Assembly (NCBI GenBank): GCA_001414485.1
Contig: LLEY01000013.1
Location: 496,001-560,000 of the forward strand
DNA from: Calycina herbarum
Lineage: Eukaryota > Ascomycota > Leotiomycetes > Helotiales > Pezizellaceae
Direction of reading: 5' to 3'
Length of the DNA: 64,000 bases
Under the pieces are notes generated by a model, which saw only the letters and a program-made list of their open reading frames with translations, was not told where the DNA came from and made no database searches. Positions within the stretch are counted from its first letter, which is position 1. Every line of letters begins with the position of its first letter. The position numbers and the translations under genes are program-made. Below are positions 9,853 to 20,712 of the stretch, piece after piece.

Positions 9853-11451
9853 GAGGAAGTGGGATGAGAAAGGCTCATCCAGCTGCTCTGTCAACTTGTA
9901 GAAGAATCACCACTTTTACGAGAAAAGTGTTTGAAAGAGACAACAGTCTGCAACTCTAGAGGGCGACCCCAATCCTTCTTGTGTAGGTTGCCTTTTAGGC
10001 TCTAATTATAATACATCTTAAGACCCTAAACCCCCTATATATCTTAACTCTAAAAATTTGAATTCCAATTGTGAAAAAATAACCGCCTCCCCCTTCTTTT
10101 CTTTTCAAATCTTTTTTCGCTCTCCCCACCTTCCCCCAATGAGCGAGGAAGAATGAAGCGGCACAACTGATTTCCGAAATAGCTCAAATCGGCATTCTAA
10201 ACAACTTACTTTGTGAAAACCCTTTATTATTATTAAATTCTTGAAGCAAGCTAGAATTAAGATTTCAGTGACACACAGAGAAACTGGTACTTGGGTCCTG
10301 GTTAGCTCTAGGTTCCCATTGACGGATCATCCCATGGATCTTCATGTAGGGTAAACCGCGAGGTACGCCTCGCGCAAAAGTGCTACACGTAATATACCTA
10401 ATGTACCTCAAGGCTCAGTTTCCTTTTACATTTCGCACAAAGTATTTCGCACAAAGTAGCCTCTTATTATCTAAAATGATGTGGAGGAGTTACACTGGTC
10501 GCAGCAGATTCCCCTGGTCGGAGGTTATCTGTTACTCGAAGGGTTCGCAAAGGACGATAGTCAGGGCTGGAGAGTCTCACTTGCTCCTTCCTTCTCAAAG
10601 TGTGTTGAGATTGATCCTGTTGCTATTCTCGGAAGAGTTCGGAATTCGAATGCCCAAGTCTTTCAAAGGCTCTTAGGCTCTTGAATGATTTCTTCAATCG
10701 TCCTAGATATCTCTATACAATTACGAGCAAAGTAGGCGTATGTAGCGTAATGCCCGGATGGGTTGCTATTTGCAGGTTACCTACCGATAGTCTCAGCAAA
10801 ATAAGTACTTTGGTGAGATACGAGGGTTAAATTCAAGGGAAATTGCACTTGATACTAGGAGTCTCTTGGGATGGAAAGATGCAGCATGAAGTTCTTTGTC
10901 GTTAGGTTAGTTTTACGGCGAAGAAGACAGGTGTTGGTATGGGGCGTTTAACGAAAATATCTAGGAGAAACACTGAATCTCCAAGTGTTACTGGAACAAT
11001 GCAAGCTAAACATGTGAGACGGTTTAGAACAATCGAGCTTTGGACTTTGTTAATTTTTCTAAACCGTTCGCATAATTAAAGGTCCGAAGACATAGCCATC
11101 TCACCCACAATTACACTCCCTGCTGGCTGGTCACGAGTTATTGCACACCTGAAGAGAATAGAGAGTTAAATAGATGCAATGGAATTGAATTTAGGGAAGG
11201 TCTTTATTTTGTTGAGCTGACACTTTAGAGGTAAGAAGAGGTCAGTCTAGAAGGGTTTGGTAAGTGAAATCCCATCTATTTCCTTTCACAGAATAAAAAA
11301 GAGACACGAGCCCAGGCAGTGGAGGACGTCATAACCATAATCTCGGGTCAACGCAACCCCCTTCCACAACTGTCCACAAACCTCTAGAATTTGATCTAAT
11401 CATTCCACTCTTTCAGAATAACTAAACCAGATCATCCAAGTCTCATCAAAC
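9853..11451. other. Intergenic, decayed coding remnant near 10.5 kb
   Basis: No intact gene. A 67-codon frame at 10481-10684 (MEELHWSQQIPLVGGYLLLE...) reads like a real protein segment but has no recognisable family and no partner exons, so it may be a gene fragment. An inverted repeat (arms 11019-11029 and 11057-11067) is listed separately. Confidence 0.35.
11019..11067. repeat. Short inverted-repeat element
   Basis: Arms acggtttagaa (11019-11029) and ttctaaaccgt (11057-11067) are perfect 11-bp reverse complements. The end motif ggtttag-aga is shared with similar elements at 21191, 34036 and 58866. Confidence 0.6.
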
Positions 11452-11667
11452 CTACCACTTATCCCTCAACCAAGGTCTACTCCAAAGCAACCAATTGTTA
11501 TGACAGCTCTCACATTTATCATGGACACTCACCGCATAACTCCTATACGTGGGACACTCCTCGCGTTGAACGCCAAGTTTGAACCGTAGACCGCAGTCGT
11601 TGACGGCATAGGAGTTTGCTCCTGCATGGGAGCAGCGGGTGTATCTAGTGAGGATCTTTTCGCACAT
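11452..11667 (-). CDS. Small MC/Cys-rich protein (member 2)
   Basis: This 71-residue frame begins at the ATG at 11667 (MCEKILTRYTRCSH) and ends in a Trp-rich tail. It carries MC, C-x-H, two spaced Cys and C-x2-C (KCESC), the same layout as the genes at 9580, 24510 and 25443. The frame runs further upstream, but the MC start is chosen because all members begin with it. There is no signal peptide, so a cytosolic or nuclear zinc-binding small protein is likely. Function is unknown. Confidence 0.5.
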   Translation of the reverse strand: MCEKILTRYTRCSHAGANSYAVNDCGLRFKLGVQREECPTYRSYAVSVHDKCESCHNNWLLWSRPWLRDKW

Positions 11668-13447
11668 GATTTTGTTAGTGTGATAAGGGAGGGTTGTGAA
11701 TGTGAGGTGGGAGGGGATGGCGAGGAGATTGGGATGAGATATATGATAATATACCCAATGGAAAGGTGTTGTTTCGTGGGTGATAATGGGATTGTGGCAT
11801 TGTTCTTTTGGGCCTTTGTTTTCCAAGGTTATGGAAAGCAAGTTTCTTTGTTCTTCCCCAAATGAAGTGAATGCGATCACTGGAGGACTCAAGTAAGCGA
11901 GCAGAGACTTTTTACGGAGGTTTGGTTTGAGTTAAAAACTACGGGTGATAGAAGGTTCGATAAAAGTGCTCTTCGTACCTTTGCACAGAAGATCCAGGCG
12001 AAGATTCAGGAGAACCGCAAAATAGATCCCTCCATTCTTCCAAGCCTCTCTACCAATAGCCGACTGGTGAGGAATCTCACGTATGATGTATCTCGTATTC
12101 CACGCGCCTCAGGAAATATCAACATAAGGGGCTGAGATAGTAGAGTATAACCAAGTTTGATCAAAACAATAGCTGAGAAAGGATTCCACTCCCGAAATAT
12201 CTGCCGACTTGTAGCTCAACTTGTAGCTCATCTCTAGACACTAATATCTCACCAGTGCTATCTTCACATGCAACTAGCATATGGTGTAGATAGCTCCAAC
12301 TCTGACAGCAAGCCTCTAACTTGGAATGGTCCGGGCACTCTTCGGGTCAGAGGAGTGTGTCTCATGAGAGCCCCATGGAGAAAAGGAAGGCATTGACAAG
12401 AAGCTAGTGACAGCTTCTAGGTCCTTCTTTTTCACATGAAAAGTGTTCAGTCTTGAACTACGGAGGAGTACTACGGAGGCTTTCTTGCAGCCAGAGCAGC
12501 CTCTTCTCGTGTAGACTACGTGTACTGTGAGATGACGACGAGGCAGGTGGCTTGCAGTAGAGAGCAGCGGGCCGTGGTGGACGACTTGCATGTGGTATGA
12601 ATGACCAATCCTATCCGACTCCGCCGGAAAGTGAAACGGACCTGGTTCTGCGAGAGGAGAACTGTTTGTACAGCGGCGTACTGTACATTAATTCGGTGTG
12701 TGTTCTTCTTTGCTTTTGTTTCTGAAAAGAGAAGCGAGTAGATGATGGATCAACGCCATCAGCTGAGAAGAAAAAAGAAGAGCAAGTTACGATTGGTAGT
12801 TATACTCGCAACCCCCACCCCCACCCATACCCCCTTTTTGAGATTTCCCCGCATATGGCGATTGTTCGGAATTCTCTCCGCGCTGCCCACAGATCAGAAC
12901 GAGTCATGGGGCATTAACAAGGTTGTCGATCGTGGGTCGCGCGCCGTTGGGACAAAGAAGGTCGCAAGACAAAGAGGAACGGCGTACTAGCAAAGGCTAG
13001 TGGTAAGTTACGAGTACACCGAGTAGCATCGACTGCGGAGTAGAGGGCATCGTGACCAAAGGTCTCAGTCTCAGATGGGAAGAAATGAGAGAGGAAGACG
13101 GGATGACAGTTGTGAATCAAGTGCTAAAATCCTGCGGTGCCCTGGAACTGAATCCTCGTGACCTATCCTTCCCCGGATTTCGCGGCCTTTGCCCTGTATT
13201 TGTACCCCTGCGCCTGTGCCTGTGCCTCAGTGTTCCCTCAACCCCCAGCCAGCCAACAATTTCAGACATTAAACCTGCTCACCTCACATCACCGTCATCC
13301 GCCTATTCTACTTGACTATTGTCCCTTACAACTATGAAGAGACATCTTTAGAAACCACACTGTATTGATCCACTCTCCTTTCATCCCGAGACCAGCAAAA
13401 TCGAATACCTACGACTGTCCGTTCCATGGAGGCCGGCGCGAGAAACG
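11668..13447. other. Intergenic and 5' region of the lipase gene
   Basis: No convincing gene. Short frames at 12316-12591 and 12742-13315 show no family features. A CCCCCACCCCCACCC-like tract lies near 12811. The last 150 bases are the probable leader of the lipase. Confidence 0.45.
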
Positions 13448-13500
13448 ATGGTTCTGTTAGAATACCTCCAAAAGCCAACCACACTATGTGTCGACGATAG
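13426..13500 (+). promoter_or_regulatory. Upstream ORF overlapping the lipase start
   Basis: The first ATG (13426) opens a 24-codon frame in a different phase that stops with TAG at 13498-13500, overlapping the lipase ATG at 13448. Scanning ribosomes would meet this ATG first, so it may reduce translation of the lipase. Confidence 0.4.
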
Positions 13501-15877
13501 CAAACCCCAGAAACTGCTCCCCTCCTCTGCTCCAATCAGGGGATATCTTCATAGCGACGATGGCTCCTCGCAAAAACAGAATTCTTTGTCGGGGCAAACA
13601 TGGGGTCTCTTGGGACCCGCTGCGAAGGTGTTAAGGGGCAGCATCAACCTGGTCAACCATACCGTCTCTGGCTTTTATGATGGAACGACAGAGGCAGAGA
13701 GGATAGCAGAGAGGAAGAAGCAGGAAACGCGCCAGATTCTAGCTCTGCGAATGAAGAATGCGGAAACCATGGAGAAATGGCAGCAAGCGGCAAAGGAGTT
13801 GGATATCTTGGAGGACAACGAAGCCTGGAAACAAGACTCGACCTCCTCCGAATTTGACGCTGTCCTCATTGAGACACGATTGAAGCAATTGGACGAAGCC
13901 AGAATGAATTGCGATATCAAATTGATGATGTACCTGGTACGGACGGCTTTGTCTAGAGACTTGGGCGGCATGGGAAGCATTCGATTATACAAACACTCTC
14001 ATATTGGGACGAAGGACTTGATCGAACGGTATATCGATTCCACTCTCGATACGATCCGAAAAATGGTTGAGATTAGCAAACACAAGCTACCTGATGGACT
14101 CGAAACGAAGGACATATTGGAGCAGGTTGTGTATGCCAGACAAGCATTTGGAAGAAGCGCGTTATTGCTCAGTGGAGGTGCTACTTTTGGAATGAACCAT
14201 GTTGGTGTTTTAAAGGCACTTTTCGAGGCCAAATTATTACCCAGAATTATTTCAGGTGCCTCTGCTGGTAGTATTGTTTGCGCTGTGCTCTGCACTAGAA
14301 TCGATGAGGAAATACCTGAAGTTCTAGAAAACTTCCCACATGGAGATCTTGCAGTATTCGAAGAAGATGGAAGAGAGGATACCATACTGGAACGAGTTCG
14401 ACGCCTGCTCACCGAAGGATCATGGATTGAAATCAAGCATTTAACGCGAGTGATGCAAGAGTTGCTTGGGGACATGACTTTCCAAGAGGCATACAATCGA
14501 ACAAGGAGGATATTGAACATTTGCGTTTCGTCAGCCTCAGTGTACGAATTGCCTCGACTACTGAATTATGTCACGGCACCCAATGTCATGATTTGGTCTG
14601 CTGTTGCTGCGTCATGCTCGGTCCCTTTGGTTTTCTCTGCGGCTCAACTTCTGGTAAAAAATCCAGCAACTGGCGAACACACTCCCTGGAATCCGACTCC
14701 ACAACATTGGATTGATGGAAGTGTTGATAATGACCTTCCCATGACCCGGTTGGCAGAAATGTTTAATGTCAATCATTTCATCGTTTCTCAAGTCAATCCA
14801 CATGTCGTCCCATTTCTCATCAAGGACGACGAGAGTATCACCAAGGACGCGCAATCGAACAACTCAGGACCAGGGTGGGTTTACACTCTCACGAATCTCG
14901 CCAAAGATGAAGCTTTACATCGTATGCATGTTCTTGCTGAATTGGGCGTCTTCCCAAATCTCGTCACCAAAGCTCGATCCATTCTAAGCCAGAAATATTC
15001 TGGGGATATTACCATCCTTCCACAAATCGAATACAAGGATTTCCCGCGAATGCTGAAGAATCCAAGTACCGAATTCATGTTACAAGCTTGCCTGAGTGGG
15101 GAGAGAGCAACTTGGCCAAAACTCAGCATGATTCGAAATCATTGTGCTGTGGAGTTGGAGTTGGATGCTGCAGTGCAAAAATTGCGTGCACGAGTCGTGT
15201 TCAGTCCTAGTCAAGTTGATCTTCGAAGAATGACTACTGGAGGTCTATCACAATACTCCAGCGGGAAACTCGGAAAGAGACGTGATAGTGGAAGTGACAT
15301 GCAAGCACTAGGCATCGAAGGGGGACGAACAGCCAGGAAACATACCTCTCGCCCGCCCCTTCGAACCTCCAATTCGCACTGGAATATTCCACGACGATAC
15401 CTACCACCTCTCGCTACCCTCGGGCCTCGCACTACTAAACCACAGGCTCGAGAAATGGACCCCTTTACCCTCCTTACTCCGTTGAAAGCTCCCGAGTTAG
15501 TTGCCGATTCCTCGTCCGCGGCCGAAACAGTCTACTCGCCTCCCAGTTCGGACGGAGACATCGATTCCCACACCGATGATAGTAGTCCCGAGCTAGAGCT
15601 CGAGACCAAAGAGCTGGATCCATACGGGAATAAGCATCGCTTCCCCACCGAGGAGGATCTAGATTTCTTCTCCAATACGCAACCAGTTACCTCGAACGCC
15701 GACCACGTGCTCGCTACCTCGCCCTATTCTAGGAGGGGCTCGCAAGCCAACATGGGACTTGTGATGTCGCCTTCCAATGCGCTTGCTGGGAGAAGATTTC
15801 TGGAGGTTAGGACGGAACCTAGTAGTCCGGAGCAGGTCTATAAGAAGCATTTTCATTCGAAGACTACCCCTGCTTGA
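13448..15877 (+). CDS. Patatin-like lipase (TGL3/4/5 type)
   Basis: An intronless 809-residue protein of the lipid-droplet triacylglycerol lipase/lysophospholipid acyltransferase group. Residues about 50-200 match the N-terminal region that precedes the patatin domain in TGL-type proteins (GPAAKVLRGSINLVNHTVSGFYDG, shown here only in part; then a charged helical stretch). The patatin domain starts near residue 235 with an oxyanion-type Gly-rich loop (LLLSGGATFGMNHVGVL), has the nucleophile motif G-A-S-A-G with Ser272, and the dyad Asp423 in WIDGSVDND. The last 250 residues are Ser/Pro-rich and acidic, probably disordered and regulatory. The chosen ATG at 13448 opens the longest frame; an upstream ATG in another phase forms an overlapping small ORF. 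Family call is firm; which TGL paralogue it matches is not settled. Confidence 0.88.
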   Translation: MVLLEYLQKPTTLCVDDSKPQKLLPSSAPIRGYLHSDDGSSQKQNSLSGQTWGLLGPAAKVLRGSINLVNHTVSGFYDGTTEAERIAERKKQETRQILALRMKNAETMEKWQQAAKELDILEDNEAWKQDSTSSEFDAVLIETRLKQLDEARMNCDIKLMMYLVRTALSRDLGGMGSIRLYKHSHIGTKDLIERYIDSTLDTIRKMVEISKHKLPDGLETKDILEQVVYARQAFGRSALLLSGGATFGMNHVGVLKALFEAKLLPRIISGASAGSIVCAVLCTRIDEEIPEVLENFPHGDLAVFEEDGREDTILERVRRLLTEGSWIEIKHLTRVMQELLGDMTFQEAYNRTRRILNICVSSASVYELPRLLNYVTAPNVMIWSAVAASCSVPLVFSAAQLLVKNPATGEHTPWNPTPQHWIDGSVDNDLPMTRLAEMFNVNHFIVSQVNPHVVPFLIKDDESITKDAQSNNSGPGWVYTLTNLAKDEALHRMHVLAELGVFPNLVTKARSILSQKYSGDITILPQIEYKDFPRMLKNPSTEFMLQACLSGERATWPKLSMIRNHCAVELELDAAVQKLRARVVFSPSQVDLRRMTTGGLSQYSSGKLGKRRDSGSDMQALGIEGGRTARKHTSRPPLRTSNSHWNIPRRYLPPLATLGPRTTKPQAREMDPFTLLTPLKAPELVADSSSAAETVYSPPSSDGDIDSHTDDSSPELELETKELDPYGNKHRFPTEEDLDFFSNTQPVTSNADHVLATSPYSRRGSQANMGLVMSPSNALAGRRFLEVRTEPSSPEQVYKKHFHSKTTPA

Positions 15878-18659
15878 GGATAGTCGAGCTTTTCATTTTC
15901 GCGACTCTTCTTTTTTATACATACGCGTATTCCATACAGCATACCCTTCTTTTTTTGTTTTGTTGATTAATGGCTTGAACGCAACAGCAGCAGCATAGTC
16001 TCTTTTTAAATGGCGAATTGTCGTTTCTGCATTATAGCGCATTTCGCATAGGGAGGGGTTATTATACCAGGACTGTGTGGGATTGGTTGCACAGATATTT
16101 GGCGTTTGCCTTCAATCTTTTTTTTTGGTTTTAGAGATGAGAGGGAGGGGCATTGAGGCGTTTGGATGGGGTGGGAAGAGAGGGTTGTTTGAGTAGTGTT
16201 TTATTATTATGGGTATGAAGGTATGAGAATGAGAATGGGAATGAGAATGAGAGTGAGAATGAGACTTGATTATTATTAGAAATTGAGAAGAGAGAAGAGA
16301 GAGAAGAGATAAATTTACAGACTTGAAATATTTCGGTACATCTATAAATCTATTTATCTTGACGTTTTCTCTTCCTACTGTTTTTCCTCGGATGTTTAAG
16401 ATGCCTAGGTTCTACCTCTGTTGTGAGAACACTTACCCGCTCATTACTCCAGAGATTGTGGAACGATTGAAAATGTAGGGGTTTGGGATAACCGGATTTA
16501 AATTTTCTATAAAAGGCAAGTGCTGACGCGAACGGGAAACTGTACAACGCTATGAATCGGCAAATGGCTTCCGGGCTTTTTGCAGTGTGGGAAGGGGATT
16601 TAGACGACGTTATGATAAGAGCAAAAGAAATATCGAGTCCTCACTTTTTTCGGATATGGGTTTTGGAGGATATACGGGTGTAGAGGTTATAATATAAGGT
16701 GGGTGAGTTTCTGGGCTCTTGTTGTCGAGAGGGGGTGCTGTTGTCGAATTATTTTCTTGCGTTTATTTACTTTTTTGGTTGCTGTTCAAGGCGGGGATTC
16801 TGTTGAGAGATCATCCTAGAGTAATGGTGATGTTCTACAGGGAAGAGATGAGGGATGAATGGGCTCTTTTTTGGGGGTGTTTATGCTGGACAGGGACAGG
16901 GACATTTCACCCTTTAGTTCTTTTCTTGTCTTGTGGGGTCATGGTTGGGGTATGGAGGTTTGTGTTTATAGTTTAATGTTGTCTGGGATGGGCATATGCT
17001 GTAAGAGTTTTGGGTTTTGGGTGGAAGCTGGGTGGAGTGTTTAATGGGAGATGATGGGTGGTTGACTAGTCTGGTTTGCCGAGCTCTCTTCTCTTCTTTC
17101 TATTTTCTTTTTGCTATAACTAGATTTGTCGTCGTTTCTCTTCGATTTCATGTCCAGGGAACTTGCACCTGCGGTGTATGATGTGGTTTTGGTTCTTCTC
17201 TTTGAGAAATCCCTGGTTGGGGAGTGAGTCTCTATCTGGCAGGTGGTGTTTAGGGACCACGCCTTTATTGCTCTGGATATACTCTCTTACTGGTCAACAG
17301 GAAAGAGTATTTGTGAAGAGAGAATGTTTATTGTCGAAAATTGGCTGCTGTGGAAAGACTCGTAACTTTCATTTAGATGAAAGTTCAAATGATGAGGGAG
17401 TACGGCGATTGCCTTTGTTATGGGTTTTCGTCTCCAGCGGTGGGTAGATCCCACCTGTCGGGTTTCTCGATCCTCGATCCTTATCTTGTCAGCCATCCCT
17501 GTTTCTCTTGGTAGAATTTCTTGTTTGTGTTAGACTAGAAGATGTTTTTATATTTTATATTTTTAAAGAGGCATGGTGGAGAGATTAAGTTGGATATTTG
17601 GTTCTAGGGAATCTCTCAGCTTGCTATGAGGTTGAGTCATCGAGTTATGGAGTTGTGATGGAGAAATGAGTAATTATTCTGGTTACCTTCTTGGTATTTC
17701 ACAGTTTCAAGGAAAGAGCATTTTAGACAGCCTGTTTAAGAGTTTTTGGGAAAATCCAGAATTGAGTGGAACGAAACATAGAACTAATTGAAGCTTGATT
17801 TTACTCGTTCTAGTGGCACTTCTTTTATGTCTCTTACTATTATTATTGTGAGAGACCGAGAGCTCAAGCCACTTGGAAACTAGATTCCAGTCCAAGAGAC
17901 TATTTTCTTCCACTTAGAATATATGGACTCAACACACCGCTATGCCTCCCAATCGAAACCACGCCAGATCGTAACACTCTACAAAATGGCATGACTATAT
18001 ACCAGGCAAGCACTGTTGAACCAGACGGCCTATTGGGTCAAATACGGGATGTATGGAAATAGTTTGGAGATAAGGATTATTTACTGTCGAAAAGGGGATT
18101 GTTGTCGAATTCGGTAATTTTCGCCTTTGCCCAAAGCTCTCTAAATCCCCGAGTAAGGAGCTAGTACTACCTGTTTGTTGTTTGGCTTGTTTGAGAATCC
18201 CAGGGAAGTATTTTGGTATTCTCACCTAGTTCGGTTCGCAATAGGGGGTTAAAAACGCGCGAGTCTTTTGTGAGAGCCAATTGTTTACTTGTATTCTTTT
18301 TAACCCCTTTGGGTTTGACTTTAGTCTCATGTGCTTGTGAAAGATCAAATTAATATTTTGCTTATAGGGAAAGGAGAAGAGAAGGGTTGGGAGAACTTGT
18401 GATATGAATTTTCGTCTACTCGCTAGCAGGTGAAGCTCCCCCTTTTAACTGAGAAAAGTGACACACCTTGCTCCCCTTGAAATTACTTTTCTCTATTCAC
18501 CCAGACAATGGAAACAAACTCTCTAGCTTCGGAACCTATTAGTGAAAGGCAATTGCTGTCCCCAAAGCCTTACGCCCCCCTTTCTCTCGCTCGTATAAGC
18601 CTCTCTCTTTCTTTTGGGTTATCGAAATGCCAAGGAGGTAAGTACTCCTGTTTTACTAT
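15878..18659. other. Long intergenic region with purine microsatellite
   Basis: No gene seen. A GAGAAT/GAGAATGA purine repeat runs about 16223-16265. Pyrimidine- and T-rich stretches follow. Open frames here are short and lack features. Confidence 0.5.
16223..16265. repeat. GAGAAT-type purine microsatellite
   Basis: About seven imperfect copies of gagaat (variants gggaat, gagagt) in the 3' flank of the lipase gene. Confidence 0.7.
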
Positions 18660-19400
18660 TCAAAACATACATCTTGTTCCACCCTCTTTACAAGAACGGC
18701 ATTTCTTCTCTGGGTCTTCCGCTATGAAGCCTGAACATTCCCTGCCGCTCCAGACACAGTCCGAGCAATATAGATCGAAAATCAAGGGAGAATGGATCAC
18801 TTCCGCCGCCATATCAGGCCCAGCCTCGAGGAAAACATCGTGCCAGTAATAGTGCTCCAAATGCGGGTGCTCCAACAAAAGTGACCTGATAGCGGCATCG
18901 ACGATCGGGTGTGACTCCTTCGTAAAGCGTTGGAGAAAGGAAGATGAGATGACATGTGTGCTTGAGCCAAAGACAACTTTGATCTGTGTTGTAGTGCCTT
19001 GTGGTATGGTAGTGGCTGTGGGGGTCTCCAGATTTGGAATTGGCGGTGGTAGAACGAGGCGAGCCGTAGCAGTAAATAATTTCTTTTTTATCTCGCCAGC
19101 AAAGGAGATTGGAGTCATTACGTACTCGGTAACTTCTGAATTTTCGATACCATTGTCAAGAATGATATCACAGTTATTACGAGCTGTATCTTCCAGCTGA
19201 TGGTGGATTTCTGACTGAATCTTGTCCCACTCAAAGAGCTCTAGAAGAAGCGGGTGTTCATCGACTACATTTTGCAAGTCAAGTTCTTCGTCCGATGAAT
19301 CCTCGTCGTGTGTAAGCGAAGATTCTCCGCGCTGCAGTTGCTTCGATGTTTTGTTGTTTATTGGGGATGGGATCCTCGAAACGGAAGCTTCGGAACACGC
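18660..19400 (-). CDS. Unknown protein with C-terminal Cys cluster (5' end unresolved)
   Basis: I do not recognise it. The minus-strand frame is open from about 19400 down to the stop at 18660 and has no in-frame ATG near its start, so at least one upstream exon is missing; a probable acceptor lies just above 19400 (catccag). The first part is acidic (HDEDSSDEELDL). The middle is helical and hydrophobic in patches, and the C terminus has a Cys cluster: Y-C-S-D-C, then C, C-x2-C and a final C before the last two residues. That cluster could bind zinc. No signal peptide is visible. Neighbours give no clue to function. Confidence 0.4.
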   Translation of the reverse strand, partial: ACSEASVSRIPSPINNKTSKQLQRGESSLTHDEDSSDEELDLQNVVDEHPLLLELFEWDKIQSEIHHQLEDTARNNCDIILDNGIENSEVTEYVMTPISFAGEIKKKLFTATARLVLPPPIPNLETPTATTIPQGTTTQIKVVFGSSTHVISSSFLQRFTKESHPIVDAAIRSLLLEHPHLEHYYWHDVFLEAGPDMAAEVIHSPLIFDLYCSDCVWSGRECSGFIAEDPEKKCRSCKEGGTRCMF

Positions 19401-20712
19401 TCACTGGATGTTATTTTATATTCTGGGATTTTCCATCGTTTTTGTGGGTATAGTCCCGTATCTGGTCGAAATTTGACGAGATCCATCGGTTAGACAAAAT
19501 TTGTCTTTGAGTAGTAGAGTTGAACAAGAGGAAACTAAAATAATTGCTTCGTGTATGACCAGCACCATGAGCAGGTGCTGAGCATTCTCTGTCTGCAAGG
19601 TGTGCTTGGCACTGAAATGTGTGTTCAATTAATTTAGGGTAACCAATTAAAATAACATCCTAATCGGGCGCAGCGGACAGCAGCTGGGGTAAGCCTCGTC
19701 TGTGGCTATGAACCACGAAACGGAAATCAACGCATAAACGCAGTACAATTGTAGAATCCCACAAGACGCTCAGAATTTCGTTGCCATGGAGCTCGGAAAT
19801 CGCATCAGATGCTTTAATAGGGGGAGCTGTTCGTCAAATTCAGCAAATAACTCAAGTAAAACGGAGATAGATCACCCAAACAAAGAATCAATCGAGGCTG
19901 CTCATTGGAAATATTTTGAGTATGGGCTTTTTGGCTTGAGTTTTGTCACTTTTCGCGCAATTAAGTAGGGATTGGATGTTTGGGGGGCAAGTAAATAATT
20001 ATAATTGCTAGCGTTAATTGTTAGAAGCCTTATTCTGGATGTGCATTGGAATCTTTGCCCATTTTTATACCTTCATCACGCGCTGCTCGAAAATACACTC
20101 AGATTATGATGAAAACACTCAATATCTATATCTCTCTAGGAGAAATAGTGTCTTATTTCTCCACAGCAAATGAAACAGGTGATGCCTGCTTGCGGTTTGG
20201 GCATTTACATATAGATTACACGTGCACTTCACGTGCTCTATTGAACTTCATATCCACTTAAAAGCTACCTACATACGCCGAATAACGATCATAGAAGCAA
20301 GAGTAATTTTTTATTGCAAGCAATTGGATAATCGGTTCAATCATTCTTCCACTTTGCAAAATCATTCCTGACAACGTGACACGTTAGTTGAGGTTACCTA
20401 GTGCCGCTTTTATTGTATGTACGAGTGTATAAAAACGACCGGGAATATTTTCCTCCCCCAGTAACATCATTCATGAAATACTAGTACACCCATGGTAGTT
20501 CCATGCCCGAACTTCACATTTGTGGTGTCACAGAAATAATCAGCCACCACAAGGCTCATCCCACGCCTGCTGCAGGGCGCAGTCTTTTCCATGAAGACCT
20601 CCAACTCATTTTTCATTCACTCTCATCGCTTCCTACCCACAAAATACACTTTCCATTCTTCCAAGCTTGTTTTTTTCACTCGAGGGCCGCGTATGATAAT
20701 TGCAACTATGCC
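19401..20712. other. Intergenic, promoter of the STAND-domain gene
   Basis: No gene beyond possible 5' exons of the minus-strand gene ending at 18660. A TATAAAA at 20428-20434 lies 279 bases before the ATG at 20713 and is a plausible core promoter element for it. Confidence 0.4.
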
